DNA of 37,273 bases from Clostridia bacterium. Lineage in GTDB: Bacteria > Bacillota > Clostridia > Christensenellales > Aristaeellaceae. This document shows, in pieces, positions 14,735-21,963 of this stretch. The stretch spans positions 1 to 37,273 of the forward strand of contig JAGBDL010000172.1 in the NCBI GenBank assembly GCA_017937505.1, read 5' to 3'. How positions within the stretch are numbered: the stretch's first letter is position 1; each line of letters starts with the position of its first letter. A program made the position numbers and the translations under genes. Below the pieces are notes generated by a model that saw nothing but the letters and a program-made list of their open reading frames with translations, was not told the origin of the DNA and did not search any database.

Positions 14735-15847
14735 TTATAGCGTTTTTTCATCATTAAAGCCGTTCCAGACCGGTCTGCCCGGATAGGTCAGCGCCTCCTC
14801 CTCGCCGGTCAATACGCGCATCGCTCCTGCGGCCATGGCCTCCTGTTCAAACTCGCCCGGATAGGCCGTCACCGGCGCAATCCAGCCGCAGCGCCGCTGG
14901 ACATCCGAAAGCACGTCCTCAAAGCGCAGCAGACCGCCGGTCAATACGATGCCGTCCACCTGTCCCTCCAGCACGGCCGCCATGCTGCCGATCGCCTTGC
15001 AGACCTGGTAGATCATCGCCTGCCAGACGCGCGTCGCGCGCGGATCGCCCCGCTCCACCATAGCGTGAATCGTGTCGGAATTGGAGGTGCCGAAGTGGCT
15101 CGTCAGGCCGCCCGCCTGGCTGCACAGGCGCTTGAGCTCCTGCTGCGTGCAGCCGCCCAGCGCGCCGATCACATCCGTCACCGCCATGGAGCCCATGCGC
15201 GTCGGGGTAAACGGGCCCTCGCCGCCGCCCGCGTCGTTGCCGTCGATCATCCGGCCATGCGCATGCGCCGTCACGGAGATGCCGCCGTCGATGTGGCAGA
15301 CGATCAGGTTGCAGTCCTCATAGTGCTTGCCCAGGCTGCGCGCATGCCGACGCGCCGTCTCCTTGAGGTTGAGCGCATGGCAGATCGCCGTGCGGTATAC
15401 GCCGCGCACGCCGGTCACGCGCGCCAGATCGCAGAGCTCGTCGACGACCGGCGGGTCCATCATCAGCATCAGGCCGCCGTACTCCTCATGCAGCACACGC
15501 GCCATCTGCACGCCGAGCATCGAGGCATGGTACAGGCCGCCCCTCGCCTCCCGCGTGTCCTCGATGAGTTTGTCATCGATGTTGTACACGCCGCCGAGGA
15601 TGGAATAACAGCCGCCGCCGCGGCCCACGATCGCGTCGACGCCGCGCAGATCGATCTCCCTGTCACGCAGGAATTTATGGACGACCGCCATCCGGTAATC
15701 GAGCTGGTCGTTGATCGTCGGGAATCCCAGCAGGATGGAGGAATCGTGAAACGTATCCTCCGTAAACAGGCACCTGTCATTTTCAAACATCGAGAGCTTG
15801 GTCGAGGTCGAGCCCGGATTGATGATAAAAATGCGGTAAGTCTTCAC
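14735..15847 (-). CDS. buk: Butyrate kinase
   Basis: A 370-residue enzyme of the acetokinase branch of the ASKHA fold. It converts butyryl phosphate and ADP to butyrate and ATP, or acts on a branched-chain analogue. Diagnostic segments are IFIINPGSTSTKLSMFE at the N-terminus, VGRGGGCYSILGGVYNI, ICHIDGGIS-type phosphate loop (VCHIDGGISVTAHAHG), NDAGGGEGPFTPTRMG, and GIVLTGGLLRFED at the adenosine site. Length and motifs fit butyrate kinase better than acetate kinase. The start is GTG, placed 7 bp after GGGAGA; the nearby ATG is out of frame. No phosphotransbutyrylase gene is adjacent, so the partner must lie elsewhere. The gene has its own promoter. Confidence 0.92.
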   Translation of the reverse strand: MKTYRIFIINPGSTSTKLSMFENDRCLFTEDTFHDSSILLGFPTINDQLDYRMAVVHKFLRDREIDLRGVDAIVGRGGGCYSILGGVYNIDDKLIEDTREARGGLYHASMLGVQMARVLHEEYGGLMLMMDPPVVDELCDLARVTGVRGVYRTAICHALNLKETARRHARSLGKHYEDCNLIVCHIDGGISVTAHAHGRMIDGNDAGGGEGPFTPTRMGSMAVTDVIGALGGCTQQELKRLCSQAGGLTSHFGTSNSDTIHAMVERGDPRATRVWQAMIYQVCKAIGSMAAVLEGQVDGIVLTGGLLRFEDVLSDVQRRCGWIAPVTAYPGEFEQEAMAAGAMRVLTGEEEALTYPGRPVWNGFNDEKTL

Positions 15848-15906
15848 AATTTCATCTCCCAAGAAGGTTCGCTGAGGCAGCAAAGCCGCATGCCCGCATA
15901 AAATAT

Positions 15907-15935
15907 AGTATACCACGCCGCGATGGGAAGCGCAA
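15907..15935 (-). promoter_or_regulatory. Promoter of the butyrate kinase gene
   Basis: The minus strand has TTGCGC, a 17-bp spacer and TATACT preceded by TGG (extended -10). Confidence 0.7.
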
Positions 15936-15965
15936 ACGGAAAGCGCAGCAAATGTCCTTGATGCA

Positions 15966-15995
15966 AAAGAAAAACCAGCGATCCACAATCGCTGG
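15966..15995 (-). terminator. Terminator of tRNA-Gly
   Basis: CCAGCGAT pairs with ATCGCTGG around a 5-nt loop and is followed on the minus strand by TTTTTCTTTT, 6 bp after the CCA end of the tRNA. Confidence 0.9.
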
Positions 15996-16000
15996 CCTGT

Positions 16001-16075
16001 TGGAGCGGTAGACGAGATTCGGACTCGCGACATCCACCTTGGCAAGGTGGCACTCTACCACTGAGCTACTACCGC
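16001..16075 (-). tRNA. tRNA-Gly (anticodon GCC)
   Basis: The minus strand folds as a complete cloverleaf. The acceptor GCGGTAG pairs with CTACCGC, followed by discriminator T and an encoded CCA. The D arm is AGCTCAGTGGTAGAG. The anticodon stem CCACC/GGTGG encloses TTGCCAA with anticodon GCC (16043-16041), and the T arm contains GAGTCCGAATCTC. GCC reads glycine codons GGC and GGU. It is transcribed alone from a consensus promoter. Confidence 0.97.
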
Positions 16076-16095
16076 ATCGCTCATCAACGGAGTAC

Positions 16096-16124
16096 ATTAT
16101 ACCTCGTTCATACACGTCTGTCAA
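16096..16124 (-). promoter_or_regulatory. Consensus promoter of tRNA-Gly
   Basis: The minus strand has TTGACA, exactly 17 bp, and TATAAT, a full consensus sigma-A promoter. Confidence 0.93.
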
Positions 16125-16140
16125 CCCTTTTTGACAGAAA

Positions 16141-16191
16141 ATCACATCAAGCGCTTATGAAGTGATCAAGGGAGAGGCTTTCGCCTCTCCC
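16141..16191 (-). terminator. Hairpin(s) after recR
   Basis: GGGAGAGGC and GCCTCTCCC enclose GAAA (16170-16191), giving a very stable 9-bp stem with a GNRA tetraloop directly after recR. The T-run is poor (TTGATCACTT). A second imperfect inverted repeat follows, ATCACATCA with TGAAGTGAT (16141-16149 and 16158-16166). The pair probably ends the ybaB-recR transcript. Confidence 0.6.
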
Positions 16192-16196
16192 CTGCT

Positions 16197-16796
16197 TTAC
16201 ATTTCCCTGCGGCCCTCGATCGCCTTGGCGAGCGTCACCTCGTCGGTATACTCGAGGTCGCCGCCCACCGGCAGGCCGTGCGCAATGCGCGTGACCAGAA
16301 TGCCCATGGGCTTGAGCAGGCGCGCGATATAGCTGGCCGTCGCCTCGCCCTCGATGTCCGGGTTGGTCGCCAGGATGACCTCCTTGATCTCCTCGCTGCC
16401 CACGCGCGCGAGCAGCTCCCTGATCCGGATGTCCTCCGGGCCGATCCCCTCCATCGGGGAAATCGTGCCGTGAAGCACATGATAGGTGCCCTTGAAATCG
16501 CGCATGCGCTCCATCGCAGCCACGTCGCGCGGATCGCGCACGACGCAGAGCACGCCGTTGTGGCGGCTTTCGTCGGCGCAGATCGGGCAGGGATCCTCCA
16601 CCGTGTAGTTGCCGCAGCAGGAGCAGTACTTGACCGCCTTGCGGCCCTGCCAGATCGCGCTGGCCAGCTCATGCACCTGATCCTCCGGCAGCGAAACGAT
16701 GTGGTACGCCAGCCGCAGCGCGGTTTTTGCGCCGATGCCCGGCAGCCGGGAAAGCTGCTGCGCCATTCTGGCGATGGGTTCAATCTGTCCAGCCAT
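16197..16796 (-). CDS. recR: Recombination mediator RecR
   Basis: A 199-residue protein of the normal RecR length. RecR works with RecO, and RecF where present, to load RecA on gapped single-stranded DNA. The helix-hairpin-helix region [20 protein letters not shown] is at residues 16-35. The C4 zinc finger (CSCC ... CPIC) comes next. The Toprim domain begins at [15 protein letters not shown] and includes [12 protein letters not shown]. The C-terminal segment [23 protein letters not shown] (here [18 protein letters not shown]) is invariant in the family. The start lies 2 bp after the ybaB stop, so translation is probably coupled. Confidence 0.97.
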   Translation of the reverse strand: MAGQIEPIARMAQQLSRLPGIGAKTALRLAYHIVSLPEDQVHELASAIWQGRKAVKYCSCCGNYTVEDPCPICADESRHNGVLCVVRDPRDVAAMERMRDFKGTYHVLHGTISPMEGIGPEDIRIRELLARVGSEEIKEVILATNPDIEGEATASYIARLLKPMGILVTRIAHGLPVGGDLEYTDEVTLAKAIEGRREM

Positions 16797-16798
16797 GA

Positions 16799-17134
16799 TT
16801 AGAACATGCCGCCCATGCCGCCGCCGAGCTTGTTCATCTCCGCCTCGCGGGTCTCTTCGCCCTTCCTCAGTGCGTCGTTGACCGCCGCCAGGATCATGTC
16901 CTGGAGCATCTCGACGTCGTCCGGATCGACCGCGTCGGGCTGAATGGTCAAAGAGAGCAGCTGACGCTTGCCGCTGACCTTGCAGGCGACAGCGCCGCCG
17001 CCGGCCGTGCCTTCATATTCGCGCGCGTCGAGCTCCTGCTGCATCTGCATCATCTGCTGCTGCATCTTCTGCGCCTGGCGCATGAGCTGCTGCATATTGC
17101 CGCCCGGAATGCCGGGGAAACCGCCTCTAGCCAT
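16799..17134 (-). CDS. YbaB/EbfC nucleoid-associated protein
   Basis: A 111-residue DNA-binding protein of the YbaB/EbfC family. The N-terminus is Gly- and Met-rich ([19 protein letters not shown]). The core [18 protein letters not shown] and the segment [21 protein letters not shown] are family hallmarks. It forms a dimer and coats DNA; its exact role is unclear. AGGAGG lies 9 bp before the ATG. It is the first gene of the classic ybaB-recR pair. In many bacteria dnaX precedes the pair, but here the upstream neighbours are divergent spore-protein genes. Confidence 0.95.
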   Translation of the reverse strand: MARGGFPGIPGGNMQQLMRQAQKMQQQMMQMQQELDAREYEGTAGGGAVACKVSGKRQLLSLTIQPDAVDPDDVEMLQDMILAAVNDALRKGEETREAEMNKLGGGMGGMF

Positions 17135-17170
17135 GGTAAATTCCTCCTGAAATCAAAATCGTCATCATCG

Positions 17171-17199
17171 ATTATACACCATTCGGGCAGAATTGAAAA
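17171..17199 (-). promoter_or_regulatory. Promoter of the ybaB-recR unit
   Basis: The minus strand has TTTTCA, a 17-bp spacer and TATAAT, 37 bp before the ybaB start. Confidence 0.7.
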
Positions 17200-17263
17200 G
17201 ACGAAAATCATGATCCCGGCAAAAAGCGAAGTCAGCGCGTGGAAAACGTGACGAAAACTGTCA

Positions 17264-17292
17264 GGATATGCGCTGAGACAGCGGTCACACTA
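17264..17292 (+). promoter_or_regulatory. Possible forespore (sigma-G-like) promoter
   Basis: GGATA, 17 bp, CACACTA resembles the sigma-G pattern (GHATR, 17-18 bp, CATNHTA) with one deviation in each box. It lies 29 bp before the first SASP start, where a forespore promoter is expected, and no sigma-A promoter is visible there. Confidence 0.4.
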
Positions 17293-17321
17293 GGCGTGAA
17301 CCGATTGGAGGTGAAAAAGAC

Positions 17322-17537
17322 ATGGCGAGCAACGGCAACAGCAATCAGATCAACGTGCCGCAGGCCAAGAACGCGCTTGACAACATGAAGTATGAGATCG
17401 CGCGCGAGCTGGGCGTCAACCTCAAGCAGGGCTATAACGGCGACCTGACCTCCCGCGAAGCGGGGTACGTCGGCGGCTATATGGTCAAGCGCCTGGTGGA
17501 GCAGGCCGAGCAGCAGATGGCGGGCCAGGGCTTCTGA
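17322..17537 (+). CDS. Alpha/beta-type small acid-soluble spore protein
   Basis: A 71-residue SASP of normal length. These proteins saturate DNA in the dormant spore, shift it towards an A-like form and protect it from UV and heat. The segment VPQAKNALDNMKYEIAREL contains the GPR germination-protease site, and LTSREAGYVGGYMVKRLVEQ is the second DNA-binding helix with the conserved GG. GGAGGTG lies 9 bp before the ATG. A second SASP follows after 50 bp, with no terminator between them. Expression in the forespore is expected from the family and from the promoter-like sequence upstream. Confidence 0.96.
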   Translation: MASNGNSNQINVPQAKNALDNMKYEIARELGVNLKQGYNGDLTSREAGYVGGYMVKRLVEQAEQQMAGQGF

Positions 17538-17587
17538 TTTCCGGCGGCCCATCGCGGACTGTGAAATGAGAAAGGGGACTTCTTCCT

Positions 17588-17893
17588 ATGTATCAGAACC
17601 AGAATCAGGGCATGAACGCTCAGAATCAGAACATGGGCGCGCAGCAGCAGAACGCGGGCGCTCAGCAGAACGCGCAGAATCCGTCCGGCTCCAGCCGCAG
17701 CAACCGCACCGTCGTGCCGCAGGCCAAGGGCGCGCTCAACCAGATGAAGTATGAGATCGCCTCCGAGCTGGGCATCAACCTCAAGCAGGGCTACAACGGC
17801 GATCTGCCGTCCCGCCAAGCCGGCTACATCGGCGGCTACATGACCAAGCGCCTGGTCGAGCAGGCCGAGCGCGCGATGAGCAATCAGGGCTGA
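17588..17893 (+). CDS. Alpha/beta-type SASP with Asn/Gln-rich N-terminal extension
   Basis: A 101-residue SASP. The C-terminal 60 residues match the first SASP closely (VPQAKGALNQMKYEIASELG, then LPSRQAGYIGGYMTKRL), including the GPR site. The first 40 residues are an extension made almost only of Gln, Asn, Gly, Ala and Met, with repeats of the kind QNQNQG and AQQQNAG. Normal SASPs lack such a tail. The ribosome-binding site is GGGGAC about 8 bp upstream; the extension starts in frame with good coding character, so it is likely translated. An internal start at the core is less likely because no ribosome-binding site is seen there. Confidence 0.9.
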   Translation: MYQNQNQGMNAQNQNMGAQQQNAGAQQNAQNPSGSSRSNRTVVPQAKGALNQMKYEIASELGINLKQGYNGDLPSRQAGYIGGYMTKRLVEQAERAMSNQG

Positions 17894-17916
17894 TCGCTTC
17901 CCGGATCACGCGCAAA

Positions 17917-17945
17917 ACCGCGGAGGGCATCCTCCGCGGTCTTTC
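17917..17945. terminator. Terminator after the SASP pair
   Basis: ACCGCGGAGG pairs with CCTCCGCGGT around GCAT and is followed by CTTTCGTT. The reverse strand has a short TTTT tail, so it may also serve the convergent hydrolase gene. Confidence 0.8.
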
Positions 17946-17946
17946 G

Positions 17947-18930
17947 TTATGAGCAAAGCGCGTTTTCAAAAAAGCTGAGCAGCGCGTCGTAATAGGCATC
18001 CGGCTCGAGATAACGCGCCATCCCGTGCCCGGCGCCTTCCACTAGCAGCAGCTGCGCGTTTTCCCCTGCCGCCTGCGCGATATCCTCGCTCTGCCAGGCC
18101 AGCACCTGGGCGTCACCCGTTCCATGAATCAGCAGCAGCGGCACGTCCGCTCCGGCAATTCTGTCCGCAACGTTGCCCTCTGCGATGGACACGCCGTGCG
18201 CCAGACGATAGGCGGCATCGAACAGATGCCTGTCCAGCCAGGATGAATCCGCCTGCGCAAGCAGCTCGTGCGCCCGCGCCTGTACGCTGACATACGCGCT
18301 GTCCGCCGCTACGGCGGCAACGCTCTGCGGCAAGCCCCGGGCTGCGGCCAGCAGCAGCGCAACGCCGCCCTCATCCTGCCCAAAGCATACGATGCGCGCA
18401 TCCATGTCCTCCAGCATGATCCAGTCGATCCAGGTCAGCACGTCCTCCGCGTCCCGCAGGCCCAGCGAAGCCGTCTCTCCGTCGCTTTTTCCGTGCGCAT
18501 ACAGATCCGGCGCGAGCACCCGATAGCCCTGAAGCGACAGCGCACAGGCCACGTCCATCACCTGGCTGTGGTCGGTACCCAGCCCGCCGTGCATCACGAG
18601 CGCCCATGGCGCATCATCGTCATCCCCAAGCGGGGAAAACAGTTCGGCGGACAGCCTGCCGCGCCCGGCGACGGCCGTCACCGTTTCGCTTGAGACCACG
18701 CTCTGCCAGCCGCGCACGCGCGCGCCGATCTGCTCCATCACCATCTGCTCGCGCAGCGCGAAGGATGTCACCCGCGTCTCCTGCTCACGCTCCTGCCGTC
18801 CATCGAGCGCCGCATGCAGGATGCGTCCGCTTCTCACCGCCAGCAAAAGCGCGCCGGTCAGCAGGAGAAGCGCCGCGATGAGCAGCACCATCAGCGCAGG
18901 CTTTCCCACGCGTTCCGCCTTTTTTCCCAA
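17947..18930 (-). CDS. Membrane-anchored alpha/beta hydrolase with Asp at the nucleophile position
   Basis: A 327-residue protein with one N-terminal membrane segment (residues about 12-32) and an outward hydrolase domain. LVMHGGLGTDHSQ is the oxyanion-hole region, and RVLAPDLYAHGKSDG follows as in COG1073-type hydrolases. The nucleophile elbow reads G184-Q-D186-E-G188-G, with Asp where Ser is expected. LLLIHGTGDAQV supplies the acid and VEGAGHGMARY the His, so the triad would be Asp-Asp-His. An Asp nucleophile is known in haloalkane dehalogenases and epoxide hydrolases, but this protein looks like another branch. The start is TTG, 8 bp after GGAGG; the ATG upstream overlaps the -10 box. Confidence 0.85.
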   Translation of the reverse strand: MGKKAERVGKPALMVLLIAALLLLTGALLLAVRSGRILHAALDGRQEREQETRVTSFALREQMVMEQIGARVRGWQSVVSSETVTAVAGRGRLSAELFSPLGDDDDAPWALVMHGGLGTDHSQVMDVACALSLQGYRVLAPDLYAHGKSDGETASLGLRDAEDVLTWIDWIMLEDMDARIVCFGQDEGGVALLLAAARGLPQSVAAVAADSAYVSVQARAHELLAQADSSWLDRHLFDAAYRLAHGVSIAEGNVADRIAGADVPLLLIHGTGDAQVLAWQSEDIAQAAGENAQLLLVEGAGHGMARYLEPDAYYDALLSFFENALCS

Positions 18931-18961
18931 GATGCTTTCCTCCGGATCTGTTGATGCGCCC

Positions 18962-18970
18962 ATTATAGCA
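18962..18970 (-). promoter_or_regulatory. Extended -10 promoter of the hydrolase gene
   Basis: The minus strand reads GTGCTATAATGG, an extended -10. It overlaps the stop codon of the preceding 110-residue gene, so the -35 region lies inside that gene. Confidence 0.7.
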
Positions 18971-19295
18971 CATCGAGCAGGTCTTCGGAAAGCCCGATCT
19001 CCCGGCATGCGTATTCCTCGCTTGCCAGGAACATCCGGATGCGCCGGCCGCCTGCAAGCTGCCGCATCCGGCGCAAATTCTGCAAGTCCGCATCGTAGAG
19101 TGTCCGACCGCCGTCATTGTGCTGGCTCATCAGCCAGACCTCCGCTGCGTCCGGCTCCACACGCATGTGATCGCCGCAAAACAGCGTGTCAAACAGATGT
19201 ACGCTCAGGATTTCTCCCTTTTCCCCGATCGATACTGCCGCGCTCACCGGATAGTAGATATCCTCCAGCAGCGCTTTGGCAAGCCGCTGATGCAC
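18963..19295 (-). CDS. Hypothetical protein, 110 residues
   Basis: I do not recognise this protein. It is soluble, rich in Leu and charged residues, and contains DIYYPVSAAVSIGEKGEI, EVWLMSQHNDGGRTLYDADL and a C-terminal helix EYACREIGLSEDLL. No signal, membrane segment or metal motif is seen. GTG at 19295 is chosen because AAGAGG stands 7 bp before it; the in-frame ATG at 19328 directly abuts a TACAAT -10 box and has no ribosome-binding site. The reading frame is intact and has third-position GC like its neighbours. It lies between the J-domain gene and the hydrolase gene, each with its own signals. Confidence 0.6.
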   Translation of the reverse strand: MHQRLAKALLEDIYYPVSAAVSIGEKGEILSVHLFDTLFCGDHMRVEPDAAEVWLMSQHNDGGRTLYDADLQNLRRMRQLAGGRRIRMFLASEEYACREIGLSEDLLDVL

Positions 19296-19328
19296 AAAAT
19301 CGCCTCTTTCTTTCGTGTCCCTGTGCAT

Positions 19329-19334
19329 ATTGTA
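19329..19334 (-). promoter_or_regulatory. Possible -10 box of the 110-residue gene
   Basis: TACAAT on the minus strand, 33 bp before the chosen GTG start. The -35 position falls in a T-run (TTTTTT) and is not convincing. Confidence 0.4.
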
Positions 19335-19435
19335 CCCGATTTTCGCCGGCAAAAAAACAATCCATACGGCGTAAACGCAAAAACAGCCGTGCTGCCCCTC
19401 TTCCGAAAAGCCTGACCCCGTGCCTCCATGCAGCA

Positions 19436-19458
19436 GAAAAACCGGCACGAAGCCGGTT
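19436..19458 (-). terminator. Terminator of the DUF5685/J-domain unit
   Basis: AACCGGC pairs with GCCGGTT around a 5-nt loop and runs into TTTTTC on the minus strand, 14 bp after the J-domain stop. Confidence 0.8.
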
Positions 19459-19472
19459 GAAGGATTCTGTTT

Positions 19473-20204
19473 TCAGCAGCAGAACCAGGGATAGCAGATC
19501 ATCCGCCCGCCGCTGCAGCAGGTGCAGAGCATTTGCAGTGCCAGGAACGTGCAGCACAGGTTGGGCTGCCCATAGGTCTGGCGGCCGTAGCTTGTGCCGC
19601 GCTCGCCGTACCACGCGCCGCCGCCCTGAAGCTGACTGAGCAGCTGCTGGTACATCACGTTGCCCGGCTCCATGCTCACCGCCTGGCGGGCATATTCCAT
19701 CGCTTGCGCGTTGTTGTGCAGGCCGGACTGCGCCAGCGCGCTGAGGTAATACCAGCGCGCGCCGCGCCTTCCGGCGGGCATGCTGTTGAGCGCGTTGAGC
19801 GCCTCGGCATAGTGGCCCGTGTCGATGTAGTTTTTCGCCGCGCGCAGCTCGATATCGGCGTCCTGCTGCTGTTGCTGGCCATAGGCGTAGCCGCCGCCGA
19901 AGAACGAGGCGAACGGATCGTCCTGCGGACCGTAGCCGCCGCCATAGCCGCCATATCCGCCCGGGCGCTGCTGCTGCGTGCCGTTGTAGCCGCTTCCAGC
20001 GCGCGCAGCGCCGCCCTGGCGCCTGTGCATGATCTCCTCGTACGCCTGCTGGACCTCCATGAACTTCTTCTCCGCCTGCGCGGCGTCCGGCTTGCCGACA
20101 TTCGCATCGGGGTGATATTTCTTGCACAGGCTTCTGTATGCTTTTTTAACCTCGTCGTCTGTCGCCGTCGGGGCAACGCCCAGCACCTGATACGGATCCG
20201 TCAT
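19473..20204 (-). CDS. J-domain protein with TPR-like region and Cys-rich tail
   Basis: A 243-residue co-chaperone-like protein. The J domain occupies residues 1-62 with HPD at 31-33, the motif that stimulates DnaK ATPase. A Gly/Tyr/Gln-rich linker (about 65-115) follows. Residues about 117-185 form TPR-like helical repeats ([55 protein letters not shown]). The last 30 residues are hydrophobic and Cys-rich (LCC ... LCTCCSGG ... FCC), perhaps a metal- or membrane-associated tail. It lacks the DnaJ zinc-finger and substrate domains. Its ATG overlaps the preceding stop as ATGA, so it is coupled to the DUF5685 gene. Confidence 0.88.
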   Translation of the reverse strand: MTDPYQVLGVAPTATDDEVKKAYRSLCKKYHPDANVGKPDAAQAEKKFMEVQQAYEEIMHRRQGGAARAGSGYNGTQQQRPGGYGGYGGGYGPQDDPFASFFGGGYAYGQQQQQDADIELRAAKNYIDTGHYAEALNALNSMPAGRRGARWYYLSALAQSGLHNNAQAMEYARQAVSMEPGNVMYQQLLSQLQGGGAWYGERGTSYGRQTYGQPNLCCTFLALQMLCTCCSGGRMICYPWFCC

Positions 20205-21037
20205 TGCTTCTTCTTCGCCTTTCTTCGCTCGCTTGCGTTTTCAAACCTCAGCCATATGCCCGAGTAGAGAATGTTGCGCATGATCTCCGCGTCCTCAATC
20301 AGCGGCAGGCGCTCAAACGCCAGCGCCGCGCGCGCCATCATGTCCGAGAGCATCTGCTCGCAGTCTGCGGCAAACGTCTCGTTTGTTCGCCGCAAAATCA
20401 GAGGATTGTAGTTTTTCTTCCTGATATCCCGCTCGACGTCCTCATAGCAGTCGCACAGGTAGATGAATTTTCCAAGATAAAAGCCCAACTCGCGCAAATC
20501 GCGCGCGTAGATGTCGTCCTTCATGACGTACAGCTCGGCAAGCATCTCGCCCGTTAGGTTCGCCGCCGCGTCCAGATTCGGGTCGTTCTGATCTTCGATC
20601 TCGTGCAGCGCCTTCACATAGCGCTCCACAGCCTCCTTCTGCCGCGGCAGGCGCTCGCCCGCTTCCTTCGCCGCCTTCCTGAGCAGCGCGCTCTCGGCCA
20701 GCCGGTCCACGCGGCGCTCGTCCTCCCAGCCGTCGCGCAGGTCGTAATAGGCCACGATCGCGCTCAGGTCGGCGGCGTAATCGATCGCCTCGTTGGCGAG
20801 CATCCGCTGCTTGCCGAGCGGGTGCACCACGCACCGGTGCTTCTCATCCGCCGTCTCCGGCTCGTACAGCGAGGTATGCAGCATCGCCAGAAAGGTCATC
20901 TCAAAGCTGAGCGCCATGCGGCAAACGCTGCCGCAGCGGCTGCCGATGGCCCGGCACAGCCCGCAATAGTACCCGCGGTAGCGGTCAAACTCGCGAAACT
21001 TGAGCTCGTCCTTGCGGACGGTCATCACACCCAGCAT
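20201..21037 (-). CDS. DUF5685 family protein
   Basis: A 278-residue, mostly helical, soluble protein of the DUF5685 family. The N-terminal block [19 protein letters not shown] is the family signature, with CGLC and a further C-x3-C (CGSVC) that may bind a metal. Near residue 190 the segment [18 protein letters not shown], then KKNYNPL, has the spaced acidic residues of helical isoprenoid-synthase-like folds; this resemblance is weak and is only a suggestion. The function is unknown. The start has GGGAGG 6 bp upstream. It overlaps the J-domain gene by 4 bp and shares its promoter. Confidence 0.85.
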   Translation of the reverse strand: MLGVMTVRKDELKFREFDRYRGYYCGLCRAIGSRCGSVCRMALSFEMTFLAMLHTSLYEPETADEKHRCVVHPLGKQRMLANEAIDYAADLSAIVAYYDLRDGWEDERRVDRLAESALLRKAAKEAGERLPRQKEAVERYVKALHEIEDQNDPNLDAAANLTGEMLAELYVMKDDIYARDLRELGFYLGKFIYLCDCYEDVERDIRKKNYNPLILRRTNETFAADCEQMLSDMMARAALAFERLPLIEDAEIMRNILYSGIWLRFENASERRKAKKKQ

Positions 21038-21069
21038 GAGAGAAACCTCCCTTATCTTATACAGGGCAG

Positions 21070-21098
21070 ATTATATCATACCCCGCATGTCACGCCAA
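21070..21098 (-). promoter_or_regulatory. Promoter of the DUF5685/J-domain unit
   Basis: The minus strand has TTGGCG, a 17-bp spacer and TATAAT, 33 bp before the start codon. Confidence 0.75.
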
Positions 21099-21129
21099 GG
21101 GATTCCGTTTCAAATGTCGTTTTCCGCGC

Positions 21130-21963
21130 TCACTTTCTGCGAAGCGGCAGCGTGGCAAAGTACACCGCGGCGCACAGCAGCACGACAGCCGCGCCGGCCG
21201 ACGTATCCAGATAGTAGGACAGCGCCAGGCCGCACACACCGCAGGCCATGGAGATGAGCACCGACAGGCGCATGTAGCCCGCCGCGTTGCGCGCCACGTT
21301 GCGCGAGGCCGCCGCCGGCAGGATAAGCAGCGAATTGATCAGCATCACGCCGACCCAGCGGATGGACACCATGACCGCCACAGCCACCAGAATCGTAAAG
21401 CCGTACTCCGTCAGCCGGGAGCGGATGCCGCGGCTGCGCGCCAGCGGCGAATTGATGCTGGTGATCATCAGCGGATTGAACAGCGCCAGCCAGGCGATCA
21501 ACGCCACAGCCAGCGTCAGCGCCAGCGCCACCAGATCCGCCTGCGTGATGGAGAGCACGTCGCCCACCAGCACGGAGGAGTACTTGGCGAACGCGCCGCC
21601 CCGGGAGAGCACCACCAGGCCCAGCGCGATGGACGTGGACGAGAACACGCTGATGATCGTGTCCGCGCTCATTTTGGAATTGTGCTTGACATAGGTGATG
21701 AGCACCGCCCAAAGGATGCCGAAGATGAGCATGGCGGCCATCTGGTTTTCCCAGCCGAGCACCACGCCGATGGCGATGCCCGTCAGCGCGCTGTGGCCCA
21801 GCGCATCGGAGAAGAACGCCATCTTGTTGTCCACCGCCATCGTGCCCAGCAGCCCGAACAGCGGCGTGATGAGCAGCATGGCCAGCAGCGCGTTCTTCAT
21901 GAACGTGTAGGAAAGCCACTCAAAGGGCAGCAGCGTATCCATGATCGCGTAGAGCGTCTCCAT
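21130..21963 (-). CDS. znuB: Zinc ABC transporter permease
   Basis: A 277-residue polytopic membrane protein of the ABC-3 (ZnuB/TroC/MntB) family, with about eight hydrophobic segments. The segment GTMAVDNKMAFFSDALGHSALTGIAIG is the conserved cytoplasmic region that contacts the ATPase, and SIRWVGVMLINSLLILPAA is a second family signature. Metal choice cannot be read from the permease; zinc is inferred from the binding protein. The start ATG overlaps the ATPase stop (TGATG), with an in-frame GTG just before it. It is the last gene of the unit znuA-znuC-znuB. Confidence 0.9.
   Translation of the reverse strand: METLYAIMDTLLPFEWLSYTFMKNALLAMLLITPLFGLLGTMAVDNKMAFFSDALGHSALTGIAIGVVLGWENQMAAMLIFGILWAVLITYVKHNSKMSADTIISVFSSTSIALGLVVLSRGGAFAKYSSVLVGDVLSITQADLVALALTLAVALIAWLALFNPLMITSINSPLARSRGIRSRLTEYGFTILVAVAVMVSIRWVGVMLINSLLILPAAASRNVARNAAGYMRLSVLISMACGVCGLALSYYLDTSAGAAVVLLCAAVYFATLPLRRK

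Noticed and set aside
19296..19448. Longer N-terminus of the 110-residue protein
   Set aside because: The extra part overlaps a terminator and a -10-like box, and the only ATG in it (19328) has no ribosome-binding site.
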